Shown here: piece after piece, positions 49,069-57,785 of the stretch
Position numbering within the stretch: position 1 is the first letter of the stretch
Layout of the letters: each line of letters begins with the position of its first letter
Source of the DNA: Bacteroidales bacterium UBA7569
GTDB taxonomy: Bacteria; Bacteroidota; Bacteroidia; Bacteroidales; Paludibacteraceae
NCBI GenBank assembly: GCA_002477945.1
Contig: DLLF01000002.1
Span: 62,001-126,000 of the forward strand
DNA: 64,000 nucleotides
Reading direction: 5' to 3'
Program-made: the position numbers and the translations under genes
Notes under the pieces: generated by a model
Database searches by the model: none
What the model saw: the letters and a program-made list of their open reading frames with translations, nothing else
What the model was told of the DNA's origin: nothing

Positions 49069-50808
49069 ATGAAACAATTCTTGAAATATACACTTGCCAC
49101 GGTGGTCGGACTGCTGTTGTTTTCCGTTATCAGTATGATGATTATGTCCGCCCTATTCGGTGCCTTGGTAGCCATGCAAGAGACCGTACCGACATTGCGT
49201 CCGCACAGTGTATATAAGATGAACTTAGAGGGAGCACTATGCGAGCAGACCGAAGACAACACCTTGCGCGATCTGCTGATCGGAATAGGAGGACAAGAAA
49301 CTGAGCAACAACTGGGACTGGAAGATTTGCTTCAGAACATTCAAAGAGCCAAAGACGATGTGAATATTGACGGTATTTACTTGCATGGAGGAACACTTTC
49401 GGCAGGCTATGCCTCCATGGAGGAACTGCGCGAGGCATTGGAAGATTTCAAAGAGTCCGGCAAGTTTGTTGTGGCTTATGCAGACCAATATGCACAGAGT
49501 AACTATTACCTGGCCTCCGTAGCAGACAAAGTGTATCTGAACGCCCACGGAGGATTGGAATGGAGCGGACTATACACCACACTTGCTTACTTCTCGAGAT
49601 TATTAGACAAGATCGGCGTAGAGATGCAGGTGGTGAAAGCAGGTGAATTCAAGTCGGCCGTGGAGCCTTATATCCAGACGGAAATGAGTGATGCCAACAG
49701 AAAACAACTGACCGACTTGCAGAAAGACATGTGGGCAGTTGTCCGCCACGCCGTGAGCAAGAGCCGTTCCATCAGCGAAGAACAATTGGACAAGTATGCG
49801 GAAGAGAACACTCTCTTCAAGAGCGAAGAAGAACTGCTCTCGTACGGATTGGTGGATTCCCTCATTTACCAACAAGACATGAAGGCTATATTGGCAGAAC
49901 TAACCGGCGAGGAAGACTTCCAACGCATCTCCCACAAAGACATGATGAACCTTCCGACCAACAAGAAAGAATATATCAAGGAGAAGATTGCCATAGTATA
50001 TGCCGAGGGGGAAATCAACGACGGCGGTTCGGAGGGAATCGTAAAGAGCACATTCATTAAAACAATACAGGAGGTTGAGGAAGACGACAACGTGAGAGCC
50101 GTAGTGCTACGCGTCAACTCGCCCGGAGGCAGTGCATTTGCGAGTGAGCAGATATGGCACGCACTGACCCTCCTGAAAGAAAAGAAGCCCGTGGTTGTTT
50201 CGATGGGCGATTATGCCGCATCAGGCGGTTATTACATTTCTTGTATGGCTGACAGTATTTTTGCCCAAGACAACACCGTGACCGGTTCGATCGGTATTTT
50301 CGGATTGGTTCCTTGTACAAACGAACTTACGAAGAAGATAGGCATAGACTATGACGGTGTCCAGACCCACCATTTGAGCAGCAGCAACACCTCTATGGTG
50401 GTGAAAGGAATGACTTCCGAAGAACGCGCTCTGATGCAAGGCGTTATCCACCGAGGGTACAATCTCTTTGTGAGCCGCTGTGCAGAAGGACGGGGAATGA
50501 CTTGTGAGGATATACGGAAGATTGCCGAGGGAAGAATATGGAGCGGACAGCAAGCCATGGAAATAGGATTGGTGGACAAAATCGGTGATATACAATGTGC
50601 AATAGTATCTGCAGCACAATTGGCCAATGTCAGCCATTACGACATAGTAACTTACCCCAAAACCAAAGATTCTCTCACACAGATGATAGAATTACTTTCG
50701 GGAACAGATACCGACGATGTACTATTGCGTGAAGTGAAGCGCCTAAAAGGGTTGATGCAGCAATCGAATCTGCAGGCACGGTTACCATACGACATAAACA
50801 TAAAATAA
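49069..50808 (+). CDS. sppA: signal peptide peptidase SppA (67K type)
   Basis: A 579-residue tandem-domain serine protease of family S49 that degrades cleaved signal peptides in the inner membrane. One N-terminal helix (about 4-42). The first S49-like domain (about 100-260) carries the catalytic Lys region (MQVVKAGEFKSAVEP). The second domain (about 300-500) carries the nucleophile Ser in GDYAASGGYYISCMAD, followed by TGSIGIFG. Start ATG 49069 is fixed by the promoter. lpxK follows after 15 bp; sppA-lpxK-punA is an order I recall from Bacteroides. Confidence 0.93.
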   Translation: MKQFLKYTLATVVGLLLFSVISMMIMSALFGALVAMQETVPTLRPHSVYKMNLEGALCEQTEDNTLRDLLIGIGGQETEQQLGLEDLLQNIQRAKDDVNIDGIYLHGGTLSAGYASMEELREALEDFKESGKFVVAYADQYAQSNYYLASVADKVYLNAHGGLEWSGLYTTLAYFSRLLDKIGVEMQVVKAGEFKSAVEPYIQTEMSDANRKQLTDLQKDMWAVVRHAVSKSRSISEEQLDKYAEENTLFKSEEELLSYGLVDSLIYQQDMKAILAELTGEEDFQRISHKDMMNLPTNKKEYIKEKIAIVYAEGEINDGGSEGIVKSTFIKTIQEVEEDDNVRAVVLRVNSPGGSAFASEQIWHALTLLKEKKPVVVSMGDYAASGGYYISCMADSIFAQDNTVTGSIGIFGLVPCTNELTKKIGIDYDGVQTHHLSSSNTSMVVKGMTSEERALMQGVIHRGYNLFVSRCAEGRGMTCEDIRKIAEGRIWSGQQAMEIGLVDKIGDIQCAIVSAAQLANVSHYDIVTYPKTKDSLTQMIELLSGTDTDDVLLREVKRLKGLMQQSNLQARLPYDINIK

Positions 50809-50823
50809 CACCATTGTCTGCCA

Positions 50824-51864
50824 ATGAACTTTTTGCGTATAATAGCATCCAGACTATACGGAATAGCAGTGGGCATACGTAACCTGCTTTATGACGAACA
50901 CGTACTTCATTCAGAGAGCGTATCCGTGCCGACTATTTGTATCGGGAACCTTGCTGCAGGCGGTACAGGGAAAACACCCCATACGGAATATGTAGTCGGT
51001 ATGCTTGCGGAAAAGGGTTATAAAGTTGCCATCTTATCGAGAGGATACAAGCGCAAGACCAAGGGTTTTATTTTAGCAGATGCCCAATCTACAGCAGACA
51101 GCATCGGCGATGAACCCATGCAGATGCATTTGCATTTCCCCAATATCCCGATTGCAGTGTCGGAAAACCGTGTACGAGGCGTCAAGAAACTACAAAAATT
51201 GTACCCTGATTTGCAGGTGGTAGTTTTAGACGATGCATTCCAGCACAGGAGGTTGCGTTGCGGATACTATATTCTTCTGACCGCAGCAGACAATCTGTAT
51301 GTATATGATCATCTGTTGCCATGGGGCAGTCTAAGGGAACAACGATATGGCAGTTTGCGTGCGAATATGATTATTGTGAGCAAATGCCCAAAGGATATTC
51401 GTCCCATAGACAAACGGATCATAGACTCCACGCTCCATCTCCCTACGTACCAATATCTTTTATTCTCCGAGATGAAATACGGCAATCTCCGTCCGTTATA
51501 CGGAGAGACCGAAGAAATTATTTTGCACAAACCACTCGTTGTTACAGGCATAGCCAATCCGTCATATATGTGGAATTACTTGAAAAAGCGATACAAAGAG
51601 ATAGCGACATACAAGCGTTCCGACCATTACCGGTACACAGAAAGAGATGTCAACGAGATAGCAGAACAATGCAAAAGGGAGCATTGCGACGGCATTATCA
51701 CCACAGAGAAAGATGCTGTCCGCCTGCAGATGATACCCCGTTTGCAAGAAATACTCGGAGTCAAAATATACGTACTTCCTATCCAGACCGTAATTACAGA
51801 AGGAGAAGACATATTCACCAAACAAATCATAAATTATGTTACAGAAAATAACCGAAACCGCTGA
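50824..51864 (+). CDS. lpxK: tetraacyldisaccharide 4'-kinase
   Basis: A 346-residue membrane-associated kinase that phosphorylates the 4' position of the lipid A disaccharide. N-terminal hydrophobic helix (MNFLRIIASRLYGIAVG), Walker A GGTGKTPHTEYV near 47-58, SRGYKRKTKGF near 73, GDEPMQMHLHFPNIPIAVSE near 97, and the Asp-containing VVVLDDAFQHRRLR near 136. Length normal. It overlaps the following punA gene by 29 bp. Together with the MsbA-like exporter and lptD it covers lipid A synthesis, flipping and assembly. Confidence 0.95.
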   Translation: MNFLRIIASRLYGIAVGIRNLLYDEHVLHSESVSVPTICIGNLAAGGTGKTPHTEYVVGMLAEKGYKVAILSRGYKRKTKGFILADAQSTADSIGDEPMQMHLHFPNIPIAVSENRVRGVKKLQKLYPDLQVVVLDDAFQHRRLRCGYYILLTAADNLYVYDHLLPWGSLREQRYGSLRANMIIVSKCPKDIRPIDKRIIDSTLHLPTYQYLLFSEMKYGNLRPLYGETEEIILHKPLVVTGIANPSYMWNYLKKRYKEIATYKRSDHYRYTERDVNEIAEQCKREHCDGIITTEKDAVRLQMIPRLQEILGVKIYVLPIQTVITEGEDIFTKQIINYVTENNRNR

Positions 51865-52648
51865 TTACCTGCGCGGTTTAATGAAGACACAACCCAAAGT
51901 CGGTATCATATTGGGTACAGGACTCGGCAATCTGGCGACCCAGATCACAGACAGACAGGAGTTTCCCTATCAGACTATTCCGAACTTCCCTGTTTCGACC
52001 GTAGAAGGACACAAGGGGAAACTCATCTTAGGCAAACTGGGAGGAGTGGACGTGCTTGCCATGCAAGGCCGGTTCCACTATTATGAGGGGTATGACATGC
52101 ACCAAGTGACATTCCCTGTGCGTGTGATGAAGATGCTGGGCATAGAGACTTTGTTTGTTTCGAACGCTGCGGGGGGCATGAATCCGAACTTTGAGATAGG
52201 CGAACTAATGATTATCAACGATCATATCAATCTGTTCCCAGAACATCCTCTGCGCGGAAAGAACTACAACGAGTTAGGTCCCCGTTTCCCCGACATGCAC
52301 GAGGTGTATGACAAAGCACTTATCCGCAAGGCGCAAGCCATTGCAAAGGAGCATAAGATCCGCGTCATGGAAGGCGTATATGTGGGGACCCAGGGTCCAA
52401 CGTTCGAGACTCCCGCCGAGTACGTTTATTTCCGCACCATCGGTGGTGATGCCGTAGGAATGTCGACTGTGCCAGAGACCATTGTTGCCCACCATATGGG
52501 TATGCGTGTATTCGGAATGTCAATCATCACGGACTTGGGTGTACCGGGCAAGATTGTAGAAGTAAGCCATGAAGAGGTTCAAGAAATCGGCGATGAGAAG
52601 CAACCTCTGATGACACTAATCATGACAGAACTTATCAAATCATTGTAA
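51836..52648 (+). CDS. punA: purine-nucleoside phosphorylase
   Basis: A 270-residue trimeric PNP of the mammalian-like (low-mass) class, cleaving inosine and guanosine with phosphate. GIILGTGLGNLA at 24-35 (phosphate-binding Ser is replaced by Thr as in some members), VEGHKGKLILG near 60, GRFHYYEGY near 80, VSNAAGGMNP near 110, QGPTFETPAEY near 188, and the base-binding DAVGMSTVPE near 209. Start overlaps lpxK by 29 bp. A terminator-like hairpin follows. Confidence 0.94.
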   Translation: MLQKITETADYLRGLMKTQPKVGIILGTGLGNLATQITDRQEFPYQTIPNFPVSTVEGHKGKLILGKLGGVDVLAMQGRFHYYEGYDMHQVTFPVRVMKMLGIETLFVSNAAGGMNPNFEIGELMIINDHINLFPEHPLRGKNYNELGPRFPDMHEVYDKALIRKAQAIAKEHKIRVMEGVYVGTQGPTFETPAEYVYFRTIGGDAVGMSTVPETIVAHHMGMRVFGMSIITDLGVPGKIVEVSHEEVQEIGDEKQPLMTLIMTELIKSL

Positions 52649-52658
52649 ATTCACTTGA

Positions 52659-52690
52659 ATTCCTCTGCGACTCACCTGTTGCAGAGGAAT
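52659..52690 (+). terminator. terminator-like hairpin after punA
   Basis: ATTCCTCTGC (52659-52668) and GCAGAGGAAT (52681-52690) form a 10-bp stem, 11 nt after the stop, followed by ATCTATTTTCC. It may attenuate reading into the ABC exporter gene. Confidence 0.55.
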
Positions 52691-52738
52691 ATCTATTTTC
52701 CGAGGACATTATTCGTCCGCATCAACTCCTGCAAAGAG

Positions 52739-54586
52739 ATGGATTTGTTCAAACTAATACACCGGTTTATTCCGCCCTACAAAGGCAAGGTTTTTCTCAA
52801 TATTCTGTTCAACTTACTGAGTACAGTTTTGAGTCTGTTCAGTTTTGCTGCGATTATACCGGTTCTGCAAATTCTGTTCGGCATTACGGAAAGCAATCTG
52901 CAGCATATCAGTCTGCACCATGCTATGGACATACAGCAGATGGCAGAGGCGTTGAAGAACAATGTATTTTACTTTCTTCAGGAGCAGATACACACTTCGG
53001 GAACAGGTTGGGTACTGTTTCTGTTGGGTGTATTTCTGGTTGTGATGACGGCACTGAAGTGCGGTTGCGCCTACTTGGCATCTTTCTATATGATTCCCAT
53101 CCGCACAGGCGTACTGAGAGACCTGCGCCAGCAACTCTTTAACAAAATAATCTCTCTTCCTATCGGGTTCTTCACCGAAGAAAGGCGCGGTGATATTATG
53201 TCGAGAATGACAAACGATGTGCAGGAAGTGGAAAACAGCATCATGGCTTCTTTGGATATGATTTTCAAGGATCCGATCATGATACTTATTTACCTTGTCA
53301 CCCTGTTTTTTCTGTCGTGGCAACTGACTCTCTTTGTACTACTACTGCTACCCACAATGGGTTGGGCGATAGGGCAAGTGGGCAAAAACCTCAAGAAACG
53401 CTCCACCAAGGGACAAGAACAGACCGGCGAACTACTGAACCAAATAGAAGAAACACTCGGCGGGCTGCGCGTTGTGAAAGCCTTTAACGCCGAGCAGAAA
53501 CTCATCGACCGGTTTGAGCAACTCAACAACTCCACACGTTCCACCTTCAACCGCATCCACAGGAAGTATGCACTGGCTCACCCTGTGAGCGAAGCGTTGG
53601 GAACGATGATGATAGCGATCCTGCTCTGGTACGGGGGAGGACTGATTCTATCGAATCACTCGAGCATAACCGCCCCAGAATTTATCTATTATTTGGTTAT
53701 CTTCTATTCTATCATCAATCCTGCCAAGGACTTGAGCAAAGCAGGATACTCTATCCGCAAGGGCATGGCTTCGCTAGATAGGATAGACAAGATACTCAAT
53801 ACAACGTCTTCCATTCAAGAGCCTATACACCCGAAGCCTCTGCAAAAGGCGTCCAAAGACGGTTCGTTCATAGAATACAAGGATGTATCGTTTTCCTACC
53901 AAGAAGGACGTCCCGTGCTACGGCACATTGATCTATCCATTCAAAGGAACCAGACGGTTGCCTTGGTAGGGCAATCCGGTTCGGGCAAAACGACCATGGT
54001 GGACTTGTTGCCCCGTTTCTATGACGTGAGTGCAGGCAGCATTACCGTGGACGGCACAGATGTACGCGACCTGAGAACCTCTGACCTGCGCAGCATCATG
54101 GGCAACGTTAACCAAGAAGCCATCCTCTTCAATGACACATTCTACAATAACATCGCCTTCGGGGTGGAAAATGCGACTATGGAAGAAGTGGAGCGGGCTG
54201 CCCGTATAGCCAATGCGCATGACTTCATCACGGCTACACCAGATGGTTACCAAACCAACATAGGTGACAGAGGTTCCCGTCTGTCGGGCGGTCAAAGACA
54301 ACGCATATCCATAGCCAGGGCTATTCTGAAAAATCCGCAAATACTCATTTTGGACGAGGCGACCTCCGCCTTGGATACCGAATCGGAACGTTTGGTGCAA
54401 GATGCACTTGACCACCTGATGCAGAACAGGACCACCATTGTGGTGGCGCACAGACTATCCACGATCCGCAAAGCCGATGTGATATGCGTTCTGCATGAGG
54501 GTGAAATAGTGGAACGTGGCAAACACGAAGAACTCTACAACGCCAACGGATACTACCGGAAATTAGTAGACATGCAGCAACGATAG
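52739..54586 (+). CDS. ABC exporter, MsbA-like (lipid A/multidrug)
   Basis: A 615-residue half-transporter with an N-terminal six-helix export domain (about 1-330) and a C-terminal ATPase (about 365-610). Walker A is GQSGSGKTTM, the signature LSGGQRQRISIAR, Walker B ILILDEATSALD, and the H-loop VAHRLST. The closeness of lpxK supports lipid A flipping, as in the msbA-lpxK pair of enterobacteria, but drug export cannot be excluded. Start at MDLFKLIHRF (52739); the longer frame runs through the hairpin after punA. Confidence 0.93.
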   Translation: MDLFKLIHRFIPPYKGKVFLNILFNLLSTVLSLFSFAAIIPVLQILFGITESNLQHISLHHAMDIQQMAEALKNNVFYFLQEQIHTSGTGWVLFLLGVFLVVMTALKCGCAYLASFYMIPIRTGVLRDLRQQLFNKIISLPIGFFTEERRGDIMSRMTNDVQEVENSIMASLDMIFKDPIMILIYLVTLFFLSWQLTLFVLLLLPTMGWAIGQVGKNLKKRSTKGQEQTGELLNQIEETLGGLRVVKAFNAEQKLIDRFEQLNNSTRSTFNRIHRKYALAHPVSEALGTMMIAILLWYGGGLILSNHSSITAPEFIYYLVIFYSIINPAKDLSKAGYSIRKGMASLDRIDKILNTTSSIQEPIHPKPLQKASKDGSFIEYKDVSFSYQEGRPVLRHIDLSIQRNQTVALVGQSGSGKTTMVDLLPRFYDVSAGSITVDGTDVRDLRTSDLRSIMGNVNQEAILFNDTFYNNIAFGVENATMEEVERAARIANAHDFITATPDGYQTNIGDRGSRLSGGQRQRISIARAILKNPQILILDEATSALDTESERLVQDALDHLMQNRTTIVVAHRLSTIRKADVICVLHEGEIVERGKHEELYNANGYYRKLVDMQQR

Positions 54587-54638
54587 GCAACAGGGTGTCT
54601 TTATTGGTTTACGGGTGGTTGGAAAAGTAATGAGGTTA

Positions 54639-55505
54639 TTATTTCTTAGCCACCGCCAGCGTGACTGCAAGGACAATCATCACGATGCCGACAACGGAAC
54701 GAGCGGTCAGTTGCTCTCCAAAAACCATGACTCCAATAAAGACCGCCGTGAGAGGTTCCATTGCTCCCATTATGGCGGTTTGCGTTGAGCCGATACATTG
54801 GATGGCGATGGTGGTGAATGTGAGGGACAATGCTGTGGAGAAGAGTGCGGAACCGATGCTACAGCCCCAATGCACGCCTTGCGGAAAAGCAAGACTTCCT
54901 TGAACGAGCAGAGCGATACCCAATCCTATTGCTCCCGCCAAGAGGGCATAGAAAGTTGCTTTGACAGGCGGCATCTGCGTGATATGCCCTTTGTTGATGA
55001 AGACCAAATAGGCGGCATACATGAGGGTTGAGACAATAACCAGAACAACGCCCAAGGTACTTATATGCGAGACACCGCTCGTATCACACAACACAAAGAC
55101 ACCCGCCGTTGCCAACAAAAGACATCCCCACACAATCATAGAAACCCGTTCATGAAAGACGAGAGCCATCAGCAGAGCCGTAATAATGGGGTACAGGAAC
55201 AAGATGGTACTGGCGATGCCTGCGTCCATAAAGCGGTAGGCTTCGTAGAGAAGAAGCGACGAGAACATCATCAACAATCCCAACACAGCCAATTGGAACG
55301 CCTCTCCCCGAGACAGACGGAAGTTGATATGCCGCACGACCATGGGAACAGCCAGCATAGGGAGACTGAGGATATAACGGAAGAAGAGCACCGACACAGC
55401 GTCCATGCCATCGGCATACAAGGGCAAGGCAAACAATGGGTTCAAACCATAGAATGCCGCCGCCAAAATACCACACAGGTAACCTATCCATTTACGACTT
55501 TGCAT
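54639..55505 (-). CDS. EamA-family (DMT) transporter
   Basis: A 288-residue inner-membrane protein with 10 predicted helices in two EamA repeats (about 5-140 and 150-285). The second repeat ends with GAMEPLTAVFIGVMVFGEQL, typical of the drug/metabolite transporter superfamily. Start ATG 55505 (MQSRKWIGYL) lies only about 20 bp after its TACCTTTG box; the longer frame to 55553 would include the promoter. Substrate unknown. It is single and convergent with the MsbA-like gene. Confidence 0.9.
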   Translation of the reverse strand: MQSRKWIGYLCGILAAAFYGLNPLFALPLYADGMDAVSVLFFRYILSLPMLAVPMVVRHINFRLSRGEAFQLAVLGLLMMFSSLLLYEAYRFMDAGIASTILFLYPIITALLMALVFHERVSMIVWGCLLLATAGVFVLCDTSGVSHISTLGVVLVIVSTLMYAAYLVFINKGHITQMPPVKATFYALLAGAIGLGIALLVQGSLAFPQGVHWGCSIGSALFSTALSLTFTTIAIQCIGSTQTAIMGAMEPLTAVFIGVMVFGEQLTARSVVGIVMIVLAVTLAVAKK

Positions 55506-55524
55506 AACCCCGCGAAAAAACGCA

Positions 55525-55554
55525 CAAAGGTAGTACTTTTTGCCAAAACGCAAA
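55525..55554 (-). promoter_or_regulatory. promoter of the EamA gene
   Basis: Minus strand TTTG (55551-55554), 18 bp, TACCTTTG (55525-55532). Leader of only about 14 nt. Confidence 0.65.
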
Positions 55555-55619
55555 AGGAGAGAAAGCCCTGTATTTGAGCAAGGACATTCAAAAAAGTGCG
55601 ATTACATACCGCCCCGATT

Positions 55620-57347
55620 TTATTTTCTATCCATCACAACAATACCAGCGGGGAGGGAGATGGTGTCGCCGGAGAGTTGGAGTTGGAGATTGGGACATTC
55701 ATCGAAAGTAACGACATACCCCCAATAATTGTCGGCTTTGAGTTTGGCTTCAACAGCAGAAGTTATTTTGACCGTCTTGAGGGCGGTACAACCGGAGAAT
55801 GCCCCTTCGCCGAGGTCGGTAACCCCAGGCAAACTTACAGAGACCAAACCGGTACAGTGGTCGAAAGCGTCTTCACCGACCTGCTTGACACTGGCGGGCA
55901 ACTCAATAGAGGTCAGTTTCTTACATCCCTCAAAGAAACGCTCGGGCAGCACCCGGAGGTTCTGCGGGAGGGTAACGCTTGTAAGGGCAGTACAGCCCGA
56001 GAACATATCGTAACTCATACCCTCCTTGATGCTTTTGGGGAAGACCACCGATTGCAGTTTGGTGCAGCGTTGGAAACAGCCGTGTACCGCATCTATCCGG
56101 TCGCCCTCAAAGACCACTCTGGAAAGGTTCTTGCAATCACGGAAAGCCGAACCTTGTATTACTTTGACCGTAGCGGGAATAACAATTTCCGTGATAGGGG
56201 TGCAGGCAAACGCCCCGTTGGGAATTTCATCCATACAGGCTGGTATCTTGACGGACTTGATCGCGGTCTTCGCAAACAGGTCGCCGCGCATAGACGTCAC
56301 CATATATTTCTTGCCGTTGTAGTTGATATAGTCAGGGATGACGATGTCTTTGCCTGCCACTACAGCAGTAGCCAGTGCGGACATAAACGCCCATTGACCA
56401 TCATTATGGAGAATATAAGTGATACCTTCCACATCCACATGCGCCCCCGAGGCATTGGAATGGAGTACTTTGCCCGCCTTACCCGAGTCGGAAGTAGAGA
56501 TGGTCTGCTTATTCGGTTCCGGATCCCAACGTGTCCATTGGGCTTTGTGGGCATTCTCATAGCCGCCGTGCGCGGCAAAATAGGCACGGGTATCCTCGTC
56601 AATCCAGGGGGTCTGTGTAAAAAGCGGTACCAACGAAGAACGAATAAGGGCTTTGTAGGTATCTCCGCCGATAAGATCCACCATACGGCGGTGGTCGCCG
56701 TTGATGACCCAGTTGTAGGTATCATCTCCCATCGCATATTCACCTTTCACCTCGTTGTACCATCTCACAAAGGCATTGAGTACCTCGCAACGGTCATATA
56801 TCACATCTTTCAACGCATGATAACGATGGTAGGCAGGGGAAAGATCCATACTGATTCCTTTTGACTCCGCCTTGTCAAGCATCAGATACTCGTCCACGAG
56901 ACTTTGGTTATCCATATCGAGGACAGAGGGTTGCTTCCCTACCCAATCCACTTGGTCGGCGGCTTTCTTGGGCGGGAAGACGGGTTGTTTGACAGACAAT
57001 GTACCGAAATGGTCTTCAATAGGATATCCGAGCGGCTCAAAGAGGGCGGTGTGCTGCTTTGGGAGACGGATAGTAGGCGCTTCGTCCTCCTGCACTTCTT
57101 TGCTTGCACCCGGATGTATCATCGCATCCATCTGTTTCTCCAACTGCTTGTCCCGACCGGGCTGCTTTTTCTTGTCTTGCTTGTTCTCTGCGGCTTTCTC
57201 TATGGTTTTCTGCACAGCGTGTTGCGTGGCTTTCTGTGCAGCCTGGCGAAACAGATTGCCGAAACTCTGCGCACAGGCAAAAGGAGACACGACGAGAAGC
57301 ACGGCAATAAGAAGCAGTGCCGGCAAGGAAAAAGATTTGTTGCTCAT
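55620..57347 (-). CDS. exported protein with helical N-terminal region and BspA-like LRR C-terminal region
   Basis: A 575-residue protein with signal peptide (1-27, SPFACAQ) and a Lys/Gln-rich helical region (about 28-85) rich in short repeats such as QKATQHAVQKTIEKAAE. A middle domain of unknown type spans about 90-310 (AYHRYHALKDVIYDRCEVLN, WVINGDHRRMVDLIGG). LRR_5 repeats run from about 325 to 550 (GAFACTPITEIVIPATVKVI, MFSGCTALTSVTLPQNLRVL). No T9SS C-terminal domain is visible; the protein ends shortly after the repeats. Promoter TATCTTTG lies about 20 bp upstream. Function unknown, probably periplasmic or surface. Confidence 0.82.
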   Translation of the reverse strand: MSNKSFSLPALLLIAVLLVVSPFACAQSFGNLFRQAAQKATQHAVQKTIEKAAENKQDKKKQPGRDKQLEKQMDAMIHPGASKEVQEDEAPTIRLPKQHTALFEPLGYPIEDHFGTLSVKQPVFPPKKAADQVDWVGKQPSVLDMDNQSLVDEYLMLDKAESKGISMDLSPAYHRYHALKDVIYDRCEVLNAFVRWYNEVKGEYAMGDDTYNWVINGDHRRMVDLIGGDTYKALIRSSLVPLFTQTPWIDEDTRAYFAAHGGYENAHKAQWTRWDPEPNKQTISTSDSGKAGKVLHSNASGAHVDVEGITYILHNDGQWAFMSALATAVVAGKDIVIPDYINYNGKKYMVTSMRGDLFAKTAIKSVKIPACMDEIPNGAFACTPITEIVIPATVKVIQGSAFRDCKNLSRVVFEGDRIDAVHGCFQRCTKLQSVVFPKSIKEGMSYDMFSGCTALTSVTLPQNLRVLPERFFEGCKKLTSIELPASVKQVGEDAFDHCTGLVSVSLPGVTDLGEGAFSGCTALKTVKITSAVEAKLKADNYWGYVVTFDECPNLQLQLSGDTISLPAGIVVMDRK

Positions 57348-57366
57348 AAGATACGGATTTATGCTA

Positions 57367-57374
57367 CAAAGATA
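57367..57374 (-). promoter_or_regulatory. -7 box for the 575-aa LRR gene
   Basis: Minus strand TATCTTTG, about 20 bp from the start codon. No good -33 TTTG is seen at the usual distance. Confidence 0.5.
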
Positions 57375-57447
57375 CTGATTTTATTTCGGATGGGAGAATC
57401 CCGGAGTGCATTATTCTGTATTTGAACTATCCTTGAAGACACCTTGA

Positions 57448-57668
57448 TTTTACGATTAGACGGTTTACGATGTACGACATTGTTTCATCTGCCTTTCATT
57501 GGTGTCTCGCTGAGGGGTGCTTCAGGGGTCGTTGAGGTCGGCTAAGACAAAACCATTTTATCACCGGTTTCCAAGTACCAGGGAGGGATTATTATAGACG
57601 TTCTATTTTATCGAGACGTTCTATGGGATATTAGACAAATTGGACAGATAGGACAAATGGGGCAAATG
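57448..57668 (+). repeat. composite intergenic repeat A-B-C-D, with 11-bp locus 8
   Basis: Module A (57448-57480). B units GGGGTGCTTCA (57514), GGGGTCGTTGA (57525) and GGTCGGCTAAG (57536). Module C (57592-57628), containing two copies of AGACGTTCTAT. Module D 9-mers AGACAAATT, GGACAGATA, GGACAAATG and GGGCAAATG from 57633. All plus orientation. Confidence 0.88.
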
Positions 57669-57744
57669 TGGCGGACAGATAAGGAAGATGTGGCGGAATA
57701 GCATCTATCCAACTATTATTTGCCATAGCAACCCGAAATATGGA

Positions 57745-57776
57745 TTTTGCAGAGTGGTATATTCTTTGTATTTTTG
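57745..57776 (+). promoter_or_regulatory. promoter of lptD
   Basis: TTTTG (57745-57749), 19 bp, TATTTTTG (57769-57776). Transcription would start about 57782, only a few bases before the ATG at 57786. Confidence 0.65.
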
Positions 57777-57785
57777 CAGTTTACT

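Larger units (their letters stand above)
57348..57785. other. 438-bp divergent intergenic region with complete composite repeat
   Basis: Holds the LRR gene -7 box, the most complete composite repeat A-B-C-D (57448-57668), and the lptD promoter (57745-57776). Confidence 0.65.

Noticed and set aside
55596..56864. 422-codon open frame antisense to the LRR protein gene.
   Set aside because: Fully inside the real gene, with no promoter or signal. The LRR repeats on the other strand are unmistakable.
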